From an uncultured beta proteobacterium (GTDB lineage: Bacteria > Pseudomonadota > Gammaproteobacteria > Burkholderiales > SG8-41): DNA of 64,000 nucleotides. The first letter of the stretch is position 1. The number at the start of each line of letters is the position of its first letter. Of this stretch, positions 33,955 to 43,884 are shown in pieces. The translations under genes and the position numbers were made by a program. The stretch is from positions 36,260 through 100,259 of the forward strand of contig CAISJL010000126.1 in the NCBI GenBank assembly GCA_903885665.1. The letters run 5' to 3'. Under the pieces are notes generated by a model. The model made no database searches. It was not told where the DNA came from and was given only the letters and a program-made list of their open reading frames with translations.

Positions 33955-36258
33955 TTAGCGTTTTTCTGTAGTAGCAGCCTTCTCTTCACTAGGACTGGCC
34001 TCAGAATCCAGTTCAGTGGCTGGAAACTCTTGGTAGAAGTATTCACTAATACCGCCGCTGGTGACATGCACGCCGGTATTGGGATTAATTTGCATCACTG
34101 CAATTCCGGATGGCGGCACAAATGGCTCCTCCGGCACGTTGCGTAAGGCAACACTCATGTAATCAATCCATATTGGAAGCGCAGCGCTACCACCAGTTTC
34201 GTTACGACCCAAGGTTTTCGGTTGGTCATAACCCATCCACGCCACCGCCACTAGATTCGGTTGAAACCCACAAAACCAGGCATCAATAAAATCATTGGTC
34301 GTGCCAGTTTTACCGGCCAAATCATTACGATTTAAGCGCATAGCGCGTGCCGCCGTACCCATGCGCACTACATCGCGCATCAGACTAGACATAATGAATG
34401 CGTTACGCGGATCAATCGCCGGTTCTGCAGAGTCCCCTGCAACCTGCGGCTCTGTGGCCATCACTACACGACCTTTGTTATCTACCACCCGATCAATAAA
34501 ATAAGGGGTCACTTTGTAACCACCATTGGCAAATATCGAATAAGCACCCAGCATTTGTAATGGGGTGACATTACCGGCCCCCAGCGCCATGGTTAAATAT
34601 GGCGGATGCATTTTAGGATCAAAGCCAAAACGGCCTATATAATCTTGGGCATATTGCGGAGTAATGGATTGCAAGATCCGCACCGAGACTAAGTTTTTAG
34701 ATTTTGCCAGCGCTGTACGCATCCGCATTGGCCCTTCAAACTTACCATCAAAATTCTTTGGCTCCCACGACTCCGAACCCGTTTGTGATGCCGAAAATGT
34801 GAGTGGTGCATCATTAATCACACTGGCAGCAGTAAACCCTTTTTCTAATGAAGCTGAATAAATAAACGGTTTAAAACTAGACCCGGCTTGACGCAGCGCC
34901 TGAGTGACATGATTGAATTGACTACGATTAAAATCAAACCCACCAACGAGAGCGCGTATCGCACCGGTGCGTGGATCTGCCGATACAAAAGCAGCCTCGA
35001 CTTGCGGTAACTGGGCAATTTGCCACTGCCCTTTGCTATCGCGTATTAAACGCACTACAGCACCTCGACGGACACGCTGATTAGGAGCTACTTGGTCATT
35101 GAGCATACGCGCTACAAACTTAAGACCTTCACCGCCAATTGTAATGCGTTCACCGCCTGCACGATATAGTTTTACTTTTTGTGGACTTGCTTCTAATACC
35201 ACTGCTGCATGCAGCTCATCGCTATCCACGACCTCTTGTAACGCATCCTCTAGTCGCTCGTCATTAATCTCGCCTGACAAATCTACGTATGTTTCAGGGC
35301 CGCGATACCCATGGCGCTGATCATAATCCATTACTCCCTTGCGCAGCGCTGCATAAGCTGCTTGCTGATGCTCCGCTCGCAACGTTGTATGTACTGAGTA
35401 ACCACGGGTATAGGCTTCTTCACCAAAACGCTCAACCATTTGCGCACGTATCATTTCTGCGAAGTAATTTGCTCGCACTGTAAATTCATTTAACGCTTGT
35501 CTGACTGGCTTGAGGTCATGATCCGCACTCGCTTGTTGTTCTGGCGTAATCATATTTAATTCACGCATCCGTCTGAGCACATATTGTTGACGCAACTTCG
35601 CACGCGCGGGATTGGCCACTGGATTAAAGCGTGAGGGCGCTTTTGGCAAACCAGCAAGCATGGCATGCTCTGCAACACCGAGTTCAGATAAAGACTTGCC
35701 ATAATAAATTTGCGCGGCAGCTGCAAAACCATAAGCGCGTTGGCCCAAATAAATCTGATTAATGTATAGCTCTAGAATTTGTTGCTTAGTTAACATGGCT
35801 TCAATTTTAAAAGCCAGCAACATTTCGTTGAATTTGCGACCTAAGGTTTTCTCTTTAGATAAGAAAAAATTTCGAGCCACTTGCATCGTAATGGTAGACG
35901 CACCTTGACGCGCACCACCTGAACTAAAATTAGATAAGGCGGCACGCGCCACCCCTACATAATCCACGCCACGATGCCGAAAAAAACGTTCATCCTCCGC
36001 GGCTACAATCGCATCAATCAAGCTCTTAGGCACCGTAGCCAAGGCAACAACCGCACGGCGCTCCTCTCCAAACTCACCGATGAGTTGTCCTTCAATGCTG
36101 TAAATGCGTAAGGGAATTTTGGGCTGATAATCTGTCAGCGCCTCTAAGGTTGGCAAGCCTGGATAAAGCAGCACTGCGGCAAATCCTAGGACTAGACTCC
36201 CTGCCGCCGCCATGAAAAACACTAACATCAAGGGATATGCCCACCAACGTGCAAACAT
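33955..36258 (-). CDS. mrcA: Penicillin-binding protein 1A (bifunctional glycosyltransferase/transpeptidase)
   Basis: Class A PBP that polymerises and cross-links peptidoglycan in the periplasm, 767 aa. An N-terminal membrane anchor (residues ~8-32) is followed by a GT51 domain with the catalytic Glu in AAEDERFFRHRG (~88) and the blocks RQGASTITMQVARNFFLSKEK and ELYINQIYLGQRAYG. The transpeptidase domain has the active Ser in GSSFKPF (Ser460-x-x-Lys463), then SKN (ALAKSKNLVSVRI) and KTGTTND. An insertion of the OB-like kind lies between the domains (~290-420). It is divergent from pilM across a ~670-nt gap, the conserved Burkholderiales arrangement. Confidence 0.96.
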   Translation of the reverse strand: MFARWWAYPLMLVFFMAAAGSLVLGFAAVLLYPGLPTLEALTDYQPKIPLRIYSIEGQLIGEFGEERRAVVALATVPKSLIDAIVAAEDERFFRHRGVDYVGVARAALSNFSSGGARQGASTITMQVARNFFLSKEKTLGRKFNEMLLAFKIEAMLTKQQILELYINQIYLGQRAYGFAAAAQIYYGKSLSELGVAEHAMLAGLPKAPSRFNPVANPARAKLRQQYVLRRMRELNMITPEQQASADHDLKPVRQALNEFTVRANYFAEMIRAQMVERFGEEAYTRGYSVHTTLRAEHQQAAYAALRKGVMDYDQRHGYRGPETYVDLSGEINDERLEDALQEVVDSDELHAAVVLEASPQKVKLYRAGGERITIGGEGLKFVARMLNDQVAPNQRVRRGAVVRLIRDSKGQWQIAQLPQVEAAFVSADPRTGAIRALVGGFDFNRSQFNHVTQALRQAGSSFKPFIYSASLEKGFTAASVINDAPLTFSASQTGSESWEPKNFDGKFEGPMRMRTALAKSKNLVSVRILQSITPQYAQDYIGRFGFDPKMHPPYLTMALGAGNVTPLQMLGAYSIFANGGYKVTPYFIDRVVDNKGRVVMATEPQVAGDSAEPAIDPRNAFIMSSLMRDVVRMGTAARAMRLNRNDLAGKTGTTNDFIDAWFCGFQPNLVAVAWMGYDQPKTLGRNETGGSAALPIWIDYMSVALRNVPEEPFVPPSGIAVMQINPNTGVHVTSGGISEYFYQEFPATELDSEASPSEEKAATTEKR

Positions 36259-36460
36259 GGCGCGAACCTGTTACCTGAAATTTATATTGAAAATCAATAA
36301 GTTACAAAAAATAAGGGCTACAATTCAACATTTTTGAAGGCTACGCCATAAACAATTCAAACTGCACACTGCAGCTAATTTCTTAATTGGCGTTTTAGCA
36401 TGATGCATTATAGGCATGTGTGATGCAAATTATAATGCGCCACAATCCAAAAAAGCTTTA

Positions 36461-36490
36461 TATATAAATACTTAATATATAAATACTTGA
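36461..36490 (+). repeat. Tandem 15-nt AT-rich repeat
   Basis: TATATAAATACTTAA is followed directly by TATATAAATACTTGA, two head-to-tail copies differing at one base, in the mrcA-pilM gap. Confidence 0.7.
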
Positions 36491-36846
36491 TGCGCACTCA
36501 TGTTTTCGTATAATATAGGTTCAATAAAGGTTCACAAATACTTTTGTCCTTTGTCGTGACCTAATGTCGTATTGTGTCGTATTAATCAGTAGTGCTGTAA
36601 CAACTATTACAGTAATTGAAGACGGTAATTGTGGAATTAACGATGTTTTGGCGGATTGTAGGTTGATTGTCAATTTATTCAGTATCCCCATTTTACGATA
36701 ACGTAATGTTGCAGTGATGGTGTTGCTGTTTTTATTTGATATAGCCATTTTGTTGAAACCAGAAGGCTTAACAAGATAAATCATCCCGCATTGCTAGTTT
36801 CATTATTCATGGTTGACGCCCCTAAATTAGTATCAGTATTTTTATT

Positions 36847-36861
36847 AATAAAATCAAATAG
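36847..36861 (+). repeat. Dispersed AT-rich motif copy
   Basis: AATAAAATCAAATAG, identical over 15 nt to copies at 22,849 and (inverted) 52,453-52,467, about 70 nt upstream of pilM. Confidence 0.55.
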
Positions 36862-36891
36862 ATATATTATTTTTTAAATTTTGCGACTTAA

Positions 36892-36919
36892 TTGACGCGG
36901 GATATTTTCGCCCTAAATT
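36892..36919 (+). promoter_or_regulatory. Possible pilM promoter
   Basis: TTGACG and TAAATT are separated by 16 nt. Transcription would begin only a few bases before the pilM ATG, which itself lacks a Shine-Dalgarno. This suggests either a near-leaderless message or a chance match. Confidence 0.3.
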
Positions 36920-36928
36920 TGGTATTCA

Positions 36929-38038
36929 ATGGCTATTTTTAATTTATCGCATAGCGCTCTGAGCTTAGATCAGCTATTTAAACCCTCCAGCCCAGCGCTG
37001 GTTGGAACCGATATTGGATCATCATCGGTAAAAATGGTTGAACTCGTTAAGCTCGGTAAAGGGCAGTTTCGCTTGCTCCGCTATGCGATTGAACCTTTAC
37101 CGCAAGCTGCCCTGGTCGATGGCGATATTGCAAACCTCGACATGGTGATTACTGCGCTACGCCAATGCCATAAAAAACTTGGCAGCAATATAAAAAACTT
37201 AGCCCTAGCCTTACCTATTGCCAATATCATCACCAAAACGGTCATTATTCCAAGCACCGATTCGCAAAACGAGCTCGATGCCGAGGTAGAACGGGCAGCC
37301 CATGAATATATTCCATTTTCCATTGATGAAGTCAATCTTGATTACCAAGTCTTGGGTAGCGCACAAAATCACACCGATGATATAGAAATATTTATTGCAG
37401 CAACCCGTCGTGACCATGTCGATGATCTTGTTGCCGTCGTAGAGGGTGCCGGACTAAAACCCATCATTATTGAAATTGACCAACACGTTAACCGTATTGC
37501 TTATGAGCTTATAGAGGCAGCATTACCTAATCATGGACGCAATCTGAATATTGCAATTGCTCATATTGGCGCATCTGCAATGACAGTACAGTTTTTTCGC
37601 GATGGTCAACTACTGAATTCACTCGACAATCCTATCGGCGGATCTCATCTGAGTGGTTTAATCAGCAAAACTTACGGGTTAAGTTATACAGAGGCAGAAC
37701 AGGCTAAGCGTAAGCGCAAGGGTTTACCAGAAAATTATATTAACGATGTATTGCAACCCTTTATGGATGGGGTGCTTAACGAATTAGAGCGCTCTATTTC
37801 ATACTTATATTCTAATACGTCTACCCAAAATATCGATCGCATCATCCTCACCGGTGGCTGTGCCAGTCTAGAAGGTTTAGGGCAATATATTGCCGAGCAC
37901 ACTGGGATCAGCACCGCGATTGGCAACCCATTTAGGGATATGAAAAGTTCAAAGTATATTGACACGCAAAAACTGCTTATCGATGCGCCATTACTCATTA
38001 CCGCCTGCGGTCTAGCATTGCGAGGGTTTGACGCATGA
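36929..38038 (+). CDS. pilM: Type IV pilus assembly protein PilM
   Basis: Actin/FtsA-like cytoplasmic ATP-binding protein of the type IV pilus inner-membrane alignment complex, 369 aa. ALVGTDIGSSSVKMVEL is the first phosphate-binding loop. VNLDYQVLG, HIGASAMTVQFFRDGQLL (second phosphate loop) and RIILTGGCASLEGLGQYIAEHTG (adenosine motif) follow. It binds the N-terminus of PilN, encoded next with a 4-nt overlap. The ATG has no visible Shine-Dalgarno. First gene of pilMNOPQ. Confidence 0.95.
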   Translation: MAIFNLSHSALSLDQLFKPSSPALVGTDIGSSSVKMVELVKLGKGQFRLLRYAIEPLPQAALVDGDIANLDMVITALRQCHKKLGSNIKNLALALPIANIITKTVIIPSTDSQNELDAEVERAAHEYIPFSIDEVNLDYQVLGSAQNHTDDIEIFIAATRRDHVDDLVAVVEGAGLKPIIIEIDQHVNRIAYELIEAALPNHGRNLNIAIAHIGASAMTVQFFRDGQLLNSLDNPIGGSHLSGLISKTYGLSYTEAEQAKRKRKGLPENYINDVLQPFMDGVLNELERSISYLYSNTSTQNIDRIILTGGCASLEGLGQYIAEHTGISTAIGNPFRDMKSSKYIDTQKLLIDAPLLITACGLALRGFDA

Positions 38039-38592
38039 TCCCGCGCATTAACCTGCTGCCACATCGCGAACGCGAACGCAAAGCCCAACAAGTTCGCTTT
38101 ATCATTATGCTTGTCATGGTCGGCTTAGTTGCTGCAGGGATTAGCTTTGTAATTGATGGCTATCTTCACGAAATGCAGTTAGTGGCTCAGTCACGCATTA
38201 CATTTCTAGAACAAGAAGTACAAAAAATAAATAAAGAAATTACCCATATCGAACAGGTCAAAGTTGAAATCAATGACATGTTAAGTCGCGAAAAAGTTGT
38301 TGAGTCTTTGCAACTTAACCGCGCTCAGGTTGTTCATCTATTTGATCAACTTGGTCGTCATGTTCCTGAAAATTTGGTTTTAAAGTCAGTCAAACAAACT
38401 GGCACTAAATTAGTCATTGTTGGGTCTACCAACTCCCAATCAAAAGTTTCAGTATTTATGCGCAATTTAGAAACTTCTCAGCACCTAAAAAATGCCACGC
38501 TCATCGAAATCCAATCCAGCGGTTCTGGCGATAATGACTTCACGATTAATGTTGATTTTGTACGTACTGACGATACACCATCTAAAGTTTAA
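38035..38592 (+). CDS. pilN: Type IV pilus assembly protein PilN
   Basis: Bitopic inner-membrane component, 185 aa. The N-terminal cytoplasmic motif IPRINLLPHRE, which docks into PilM, is perfectly conserved. One membrane helix follows (FIIMLVMVGLVAAGISFVI, ~22-40), then a periplasmic coiled coil (~48-85) and a ferredoxin-like domain (LVFDQLG, LVLKSVKQTGTKLVIVGSTNS). It forms heterodimers with PilO. ATGA overlap with pilM. Confidence 0.95.
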   Translation: MIPRINLLPHRERERKAQQVRFIIMLVMVGLVAAGISFVIDGYLHEMQLVAQSRITFLEQEVQKINKEITHIEQVKVEINDMLSREKVVESLQLNRAQVVHLFDQLGRHVPENLVLKSVKQTGTKLVIVGSTNSQSKVSVFMRNLETSQHLKNATLIEIQSSGSGDNDFTINVDFVRTDDTPSKV

Positions 38593-38616
38593 TATAATTA
38601 AATTCATCACGACGCA

Positions 38617-39276
38617 ATGACTCTTGACGAAATCAAACGCCTAGATCCCAAGCATATTGGCAGTTGGCCACTGCCTATTAAATTAGCTACCTTAGTTCTC
38701 ACGTTCATCGTCGTATTATCTTTTTTCTTTATCACGAGTTGGCAGAGCAAATGGGCAAACTACACTACGAACCAAAGTAAAGAAGAAAGCCTGAAGTCTG
38801 AGTATTTAGAAAAAAAGAAGTTATCAATTAATCTACCGAGCCACCGCAAGCGCTATTCAGAGATTGAAGCCCAATTTACAACCCTGCTGCAGCAGTTGCC
38901 GGCAAAGCTTGAGCTCGATGAAGTGCTCAATGATCTAAACCAAGCAGGCACTGCGCGTAACTTAAAATTTAATTTATTTCGTCCCGCACCCAAAGAGACT
39001 GTAAAAGAATTTTATGCGGAGCAGACCATTTCTCTCAAAATTGTGGGTAATTACCATGATTTGGGGTTATTTGTCAGCGATATTGGCAAGCTCTCTAGAA
39101 TTGTCAGTCTCGATGATATTACGCTAAGCAGTAACAACGATAACACCGTGACGCTTGAGGCCACAGCGAAAACATTTCGCTATATCGAAGATAAAAAAAT
39201 ACTGAAATTAATAAAAAACCTGGTGATATCAAATCATGAGGAACTACGGTGCTCTAATGACATTGCTGTTGTGTAG
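38617..39276 (+). CDS. pilO: Type IV pilus assembly protein PilO
   Basis: Bitopic partner of PilN, 219 aa. The short cytoplasmic lead MTLDEIKRLDPKHIGSWP precedes one membrane helix (LATLVLTFIVVLSFFFITS). A coiled-coil (SLKSEYLEKKKLSINLPSHRKRYSEIEAQF) and the periplasmic ferredoxin-like domain follow, with LFRPAPKETVKEFYAEQTISLKIVGNYHDLG typical of PilO. Its 3' end overlaps pilP by 41 nt in another frame, a long overlap that implies tight coupling. Confidence 0.94.
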   Translation: MTLDEIKRLDPKHIGSWPLPIKLATLVLTFIVVLSFFFITSWQSKWANYTTNQSKEESLKSEYLEKKKLSINLPSHRKRYSEIEAQFTTLLQQLPAKLELDEVLNDLNQAGTARNLKFNLFRPAPKETVKEFYAEQTISLKIVGNYHDLGLFVSDIGKLSRIVSLDDITLSSNNDNTVTLEATAKTFRYIEDKKILKLIKNLVISNHEELRCSNDIAVV

Positions 39277-39778
39277 TGTATTGATTGGGTGTGAAGCTCC
39301 CAATCAAAACGACTTGCAGGTGTTTATCGCTGAGTCCAACAAAATAGATGCGCAGATAAGTGGTTCATTATCCGAAATAAAGCTCTACGAGCCCGTCATT
39401 TACGATCCCCAACAGTTGCACGACCCCTTTAAACTGCGCAAGCCTGAACTTGCTAAATTGGCAATAAATAGTGCATTAGCGCCTGATCTAAAACGACCGC
39501 GTATGCCTCTGGAGGAGTTTGATCTTGGCAGCCTTAGCGTAGTCGGCACTTTAACTAAAAATAAATCCAATTACGCTTTAATTCAAACCCCCGAAGGACT
39601 GGTAATGCCGGCCAAGGTCGCGGATTACATTGGTAAAAATTTTGGCAAGATTGTTCGCATCACAGACACTGAGGTGCACCTTAACGAACGAATCCAAAAT
39701 GACAGCGGCAGTTGGGAAGAAAAACTCCAAGTATTAATTTTACCTATTACTCAAGATAAATCTGGAAAAGGAAAGTAA
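39236..39778 (+). CDS. pilP: Type IV pilus lipoprotein PilP
   Basis: Lipoprotein linking PilNO to the PilQ secretin, 180 aa. The signal peptide ends in the lipobox LIGC (Cys19). Next come a natively extended stretch with LYEPVIYDPQQLHDPFKLRKP, then a beta-rich C-terminal domain with LGSLSVVGTLTKNKSNYALIQTPEGLVMPAKVADYIGKNFGKI, the PilP core. The start lies inside the end of pilO. An internal Met (MTLLLCSVLIGC) is an alternative start that would also keep the lipobox. Confidence 0.94.
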   Translation: MRNYGALMTLLLCSVLIGCEAPNQNDLQVFIAESNKIDAQISGSLSEIKLYEPVIYDPQQLHDPFKLRKPELAKLAINSALAPDLKRPRMPLEEFDLGSLSVVGTLTKNKSNYALIQTPEGLVMPAKVADYIGKNFGKIVRITDTEVHLNERIQNDSGSWEEKLQVLILPITQDKSGKGK

Positions 39779-39780
39779 CC

Positions 39781-41877
39781 ATGATTTCCATGCGCTACCC
39801 ATTAGCTACTATTAAGACTTTGTGCTTGATGCTAGGCTTAACAGGCATCACACTATTTAATTTAGGGTATGCACAAAATAGTATTGATGCGATAGAAGTC
39901 ACTACTCAATCCGGTAATACGACCTTACTAAAAATCACACTCAAAGAGCTTCCCACAGCAACGCCTGGGAGCTTTGCAATCACCAATCCGCCCCGTATTG
40001 CTTTTGACTTTCCTAACACTACAAATAACAACATCAAAAATTTACGCGATCTCGTTGGCGGTGATATCCAACGTATTAATATTGTTGAAGCTGATAACCG
40101 TTCACGTATAGTCTTAGATACAGCGCGTCCACTAGCCTATGACACTAAAGTTAACGGTCGTATCGTTCTGGTGACTTTAAGACCAAATCTAACATCATCA
40201 CCTGATATTGCGAGCACTACTGTCACAAGCTTCACCCCCAACAATATCAAACCAACAGCGCCAGCATTATTAGACGTTGATTTTCGACGCGGCTTAGGAG
40301 GCGAAGGACGAATTATTGTTGATTTATCTGATAACCAAATTGGTATAGATGTTCGTAAACAAGGAAGTCAATTAATCGTTGATTTCATGAATGCCTCATT
40401 ACCAAAAAATTTACAACGCCGGCTCAATGTGGTTGACTTCGGCACGCCTATAGACACCCTAGAGACTACCGCTAATGGTGAAAACACCCGGATGGTCATT
40501 GCGCCTAGAGGCAATTGGGATCATGTTGCTTATCAAACAGGAAATCAGTTCATATTAGAGGTTCGAAAAATTTCTGACGATAGCACTCAATTAGTTGCTG
40601 GTGGTAATGCCGGCGAAAAACTTACCCTTAACTTTCAAAACATTGAAGTCCGCGCTTTGCTCCAAGTTTTAGCCGATTTTACTGGTCTCAATTTAATCAC
40701 GAGCGATAAGGTTACTGGCACAGTGACGTTGCGCTTAAAAGATGTGCCATGGGATCAGGCGTTAGACATTATTTTGCAAAGTAAAAATCTAGACTTTAGA
40801 AAAAACGGCAATGTCCTCATGGTAGGTCTGCGAGATGAGCTTGCCAGCCGCGAGCGCCTCAAACTCGAGTCTAAAGAGCAATTTGCCGACTTTGAGCCCT
40901 TAGTGACTGAGACTGTGCAACTCAATTACATTACATCAGTTGTTGCCAACACAATTATTAATGATCCCAAAGCTAAATTACTCTCAAGGCGCGGCAGTGC
41001 AATTTCTGATGCCCGCAATAATATTATTTTTCTACAAGACACGAATGCCCGCGTTCAAGAGCTTAAACGTATTCTAAAAGCTTCCGATATCCCCGTGCGG
41101 CAAGTGATGATTGAATCTCGCATTGTTGAAGCGAGCAATCAATTTAATAAGAACTTAGGTGTGCGCTTGACTGCGGGAAAGATTTCAAAAACCCCGAACA
41201 GTTGGGCGGTGGGTGGTAACTACGACACCACAGCCTACCGCACCGGTCGAATAGATAACAAGCCAACGAGTACTGATGAGACTTTTTTTGATGCTCCAGC
41301 CCCTGGTGTTGGCGGCGCCTCTGCGGCAAAGATTGCCGCGATGTTGGTCAGTCCCCGCTACGGGGCCTTACTTGGGCTTGAAATATCTGCTTTACAATTT
41401 GATTGCAAGGGCCGAACAATTTCTAGTCCGCGTGTCATCACTTCTGACAAAACCGAGGCAGTTATTGAACAAGGTACAGAAATACCTTACCAACAAGCTT
41501 CTGCTAGCGGTGCTACTGCTATTACCTTCAAAAAAGCTACTTTGTCGCTACGTGTTAAACCGCAAATTACCCCTAACGACGATGTCATCATGACCCTTAA
41601 AGTCAATAAAGATAGCATTGGCATACAAACTAATGCTGGTCCATCTATAGATACCAAGCAAGTCAGCACCGAGGTCTTGGTTGAGAATGGCGGCACTGTG
41701 GTGATTGGTGGAATCTTTACCCAAGACGATAATGATTCACAAGCCAAGGTGCCGATGTTGGGTGATCTTCCTGGAGTTGGGGTGCTATTCCGAAACAGCA
41801 TTAAATCTGAAACACGCAAGGAACTGTTGGTCTTTATCACACCAAAAATTATGCGGAATAATGCCTTTCAACGCTAA
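39781..41877 (+). CDS. pilQ: Type IV pilus secretin PilQ
   Basis: Outer-membrane secretin through which the pilus exits, 698 aa. The signal peptide (~1-30) is followed by two AMIN peptidoglycan-binding domains (~residues 35-130 and ~160-255). Then come the secretin/TonB short N-terminal domain (ISLNFQNIEVRALLQVLADFTGLNLI type, ~280-350), an N1 domain and the secretin beta-domain ending VPMLGDLPGVGVLFRNSIKSETRKELLVFITPKIM. Last gene of pilMNOPQ. A strong hairpin terminator follows the stop codon. Confidence 0.96.
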   Translation: MISMRYPLATIKTLCLMLGLTGITLFNLGYAQNSIDAIEVTTQSGNTTLLKITLKELPTATPGSFAITNPPRIAFDFPNTTNNNIKNLRDLVGGDIQRINIVEADNRSRIVLDTARPLAYDTKVNGRIVLVTLRPNLTSSPDIASTTVTSFTPNNIKPTAPALLDVDFRRGLGGEGRIIVDLSDNQIGIDVRKQGSQLIVDFMNASLPKNLQRRLNVVDFGTPIDTLETTANGENTRMVIAPRGNWDHVAYQTGNQFILEVRKISDDSTQLVAGGNAGEKLTLNFQNIEVRALLQVLADFTGLNLITSDKVTGTVTLRLKDVPWDQALDIILQSKNLDFRKNGNVLMVGLRDELASRERLKLESKEQFADFEPLVTETVQLNYITSVVANTIINDPKAKLLSRRGSAISDARNNIIFLQDTNARVQELKRILKASDIPVRQVMIESRIVEASNQFNKNLGVRLTAGKISKTPNSWAVGGNYDTTAYRTGRIDNKPTSTDETFFDAPAPGVGGASAAKIAAMLVSPRYGALLGLEISALQFDCKGRTISSPRVITSDKTEAVIEQGTEIPYQQASASGATAITFKKATLSLRVKPQITPNDDVIMTLKVNKDSIGIQTNAGPSIDTKQVSTEVLVENGGTVVIGGIFTQDDNDSQAKVPMLGDLPGVGVLFRNSIKSETRKELLVFITPKIMRNNAFQR

Positions 41878-41883
41878 GTAGTG

Positions 41884-41911
41884 ATGGCCATGACACACAT
41901 GGCCATTTTTT
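41884..41911 (+). terminator. Rho-independent terminator after pilQ
   Basis: ATGGCCATG, an ACACA loop and CATGGCCAT form a 9-bp perfect stem followed by TTTTT, 7 nt after the pilQ stop. Confidence 0.85.
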
Positions 41912-42193
41912 CGCGTAACCGCCGATAAGATCTTTTAGATATGGTTTTTCTTTACATAGCTGACAGCTCATTAACTCATTGATTTTTTTATATAAATAGA
42001 AATAAAGATCGTTTACTTGGATTCATCGGCCTTTATTTTCGTGCTGACCCTAACCCGCATTATTGTCTGCTCTCACGCAATCTCTAGTCGATATACGCCC
42101 GCACCACTCAGGCCCACTCCCTGACATGATTTCTACGCAATTCTCCAGTCTGCTTAGCGCCTGAGCTTCAGCATGGGCTAAAATTGGCTCATC
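41912..42193. other. pilQ-aroK intergenic region
   Basis: No gene or structured RNA is recognised between the pilQ terminator and aroK. It must contain the aroK promoter, but no clear -35/-10 pair stands out. Confidence 0.5.
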
Positions 42194-42778
42194 ATGATTA
42201 ATTCAAGTCCATCACTGTCCTCAGAAATTTCCTCTTCTCCCAAGTCCATCAATATTTATTTAATAGGCCTGATGGGCGCAGGTAAAACCTCTGTTGGCCG
42301 TATGCTCGGTCAACGCCTACAACTCCCTTTTTACGATTCCGATCACGAAATCGAACGAATCACCGGTGTCAAAATACCCACCATCTTCGAAATTGAAGGG
42401 GAAGCCGGTTTTCGTGCCCGTGAGGAAAAAATCATCGAACAGCTTACGGCCCTTGATGGCATTATCTTAGCCACAGGCGGTGGCGCCATTTTGTCAGCGC
42501 AGAACCGCGAACGACTACAAAGTCGTGGTCAGGTCATTTATTTGTGTGCTACGCCCGAGGACTTATGGCGCCGCACCCGCCGCGATCGCAATCGTCCCTT
42601 GCTCCAAACCGCCAATCCGCTCGCTAAACTGCAAGAGTTACATCAACAGCGCGATCCCTTATACCGATCAAGCGCTAATTTGATCGTCGACACCGGCACG
42701 CAAAGCCTGAGTAGCTTAATCCAACATATACTCACCTTAATTCCTAAGCATTCATCCTCCCCCAAGGTCGAACCATGA
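42194..42778 (+). CDS. aroK: Shikimate kinase
   Basis: Phosphorylates shikimate at O3 using ATP, 194 aa. P-loop [12 protein letters not shown] at ~25-36. DSDHEIER contains the Asp that binds shikimate and Mg. [12 protein letters not shown] carries the conserved Arg, LATGGGAI the Walker B-like glycines, and [11 protein letters not shown] the lid arginines. A ~18-residue Ser-rich N-terminal extension precedes the core. The internal AT-rich lead has no other good start, so the track ATG is kept. It overlaps aroB by 4 nt, completing the usual pil-aroKB arrangement. Confidence 0.95.
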   Translation: MINSSPSLSSEISSSPKSINIYLIGLMGAGKTSVGRMLGQRLQLPFYDSDHEIERITGVKIPTIFEIEGEAGFRAREEKIIEQLTALDGIILATGGGAILSAQNRERLQSRGQVIYLCATPEDLWRRTRRDRNRPLLQTANPLAKLQELHQQRDPLYRSSANLIVDTGTQSLSSLIQHILTLIPKHSSSPKVEP

Positions 42779-43884
42779 TCAGCTCCACTCCGCTACACAC
42801 TGTTACTGTTGAACTGGCTGAACGCAGCTACCCCGTACATATCGGACCTAACTTACTCACCCAGGCTGCCCTAATCGTGCCGCATTTAGTGCGCCCCAAA
42901 GTGGTGATTGTCACCAATACCGTCATCGCGCCACTGTATTTAGAAGCACTACGCGCTGCACTTGAAAGTCATCAGATTCAAGTGGATGCGATTATTCTGC
43001 CTGACGGCGAATCACATAAGGACTGGACCACACTCAACACCATATTCGATAGCCTGGTGAGCCAACATGCTGAACGTAAAACAACGCTTATAGCACTCGG
43101 CGGCGGGGTGATTGGTGACTTATGTGGGTTTGCTGCTGCTATTTTCCAGCGCGGCGCGCCATTTATCCAAATACCGACCACACTGTTGGCACAAGTGGAC
43201 TCTGCTGTCGGTGGTAAAACCGCGATTAATCACCCGCTGGGTAAAAATATGATTGGTGCGTTCTATCAACCCAAATTAGTGCTGGCAGATACCGCGACCC
43301 TGAATACCCTACCAGATCGTGAGTTGTCTGCCGGCTTAGCGGAAGTCATTAAATATGGCTTGATAGGCGATGCTCAGTTCTTTGATTGGCTAGAACTACA
43401 CCTTGATGACTTGCTGGCACGCGACCCTACCGCACTCAGCCACGCCATTGCAGTCTCATGCCGCAATAAAGCTCAAGTAGTTGCTAGTGATGAGCGCGAA
43501 GAAGGTGTGCGTGCCCATTTAAATTTTGGTCATACCTTCGGCCATGCCATTGAATCTGGTTTGGGCTATGGTCAGTGGTTGCATGGCGAAGCAGTCGCCG
43601 CTGGCATGGTCATGGCTACTCGCGCCTCAGTACATTTGGGTCTGATTTCTGGAGATGTACTCGAGCGCTGCATTGCCCTTCTCCGGCGCGCCCGCTTACC
43701 GGTTTTAGGACCCCACCTCGGTGTAGATCGCTATATGGCCTTGATGTCTCACGATAAAAAAGTCGACGCCGGTAAAATCCGCTTTATTCTTTTACGCGCT
43801 ATTGGTGAAGCCATGGTTACGGATCACATTCCCAGCTCGGTATTAGCCAGTGTTTTAGGCGAGGAAGGCGTTGATGCGCACTAA
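42775..43884 (+). CDS. aroB: 3-dehydroquinate synthase
   Basis: Converts DAHP to 3-dehydroquinate, NAD- and Zn-dependent, 369 aa. The NAD region shows [12 protein letters not shown] and [51 protein letters not shown] contains substrate-binding Lys/Asn. Zn ligands are the Glu of [10 protein letters not shown] and the His of [12 protein letters not shown] and [11 protein letters not shown]. All are present. It overlaps aroK upstream and dgt downstream (11 nt). Confidence 0.97.
   Translation: MISSTPLHTVTVELAERSYPVHIGPNLLTQAALIVPHLVRPKVVIVTNTVIAPLYLEALRAALESHQIQVDAIILPDGESHKDWTTLNTIFDSLVSQHAERKTTLIALGGGVIGDLCGFAAAIFQRGAPFIQIPTTLLAQVDSAVGGKTAINHPLGKNMIGAFYQPKLVLADTATLNTLPDRELSAGLAEVIKYGLIGDAQFFDWLELHLDDLLARDPTALSHAIAVSCRNKAQVVASDEREEGVRAHLNFGHTFGHAIESGLGYGQWLHGEAVAAGMVMATRASVHLGLISGDVLERCIALLRRARLPVLGPHLGVDRYMALMSHDKKVDAGKIRFILLRAIGEAMVTDHIPSSVLASVLGEEGVDAH

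Larger units (their letters stand above)
36259..36928. other. mrcA-pilM divergent intergenic region
   Basis: Some 670 AT-rich bases with no convincing gene. It contains a tandem 15-nt repeat at 36461-36490, an AATAAAATCAAATAG copy at 36847, and a possible promoter TTGACG-16 nt-TAAATT ending at 36919. The 87-aa minus ORF at 36521-36784 has no family resemblance and a weak start. Confidence 0.5.

Noticed and set aside
36521-36784. 87-aa minus-strand ORF in the mrcA-pilM gap
   Set aside because: No family resemblance, AT-rich composition, no supporting ribosome-binding site. Treated as chance.
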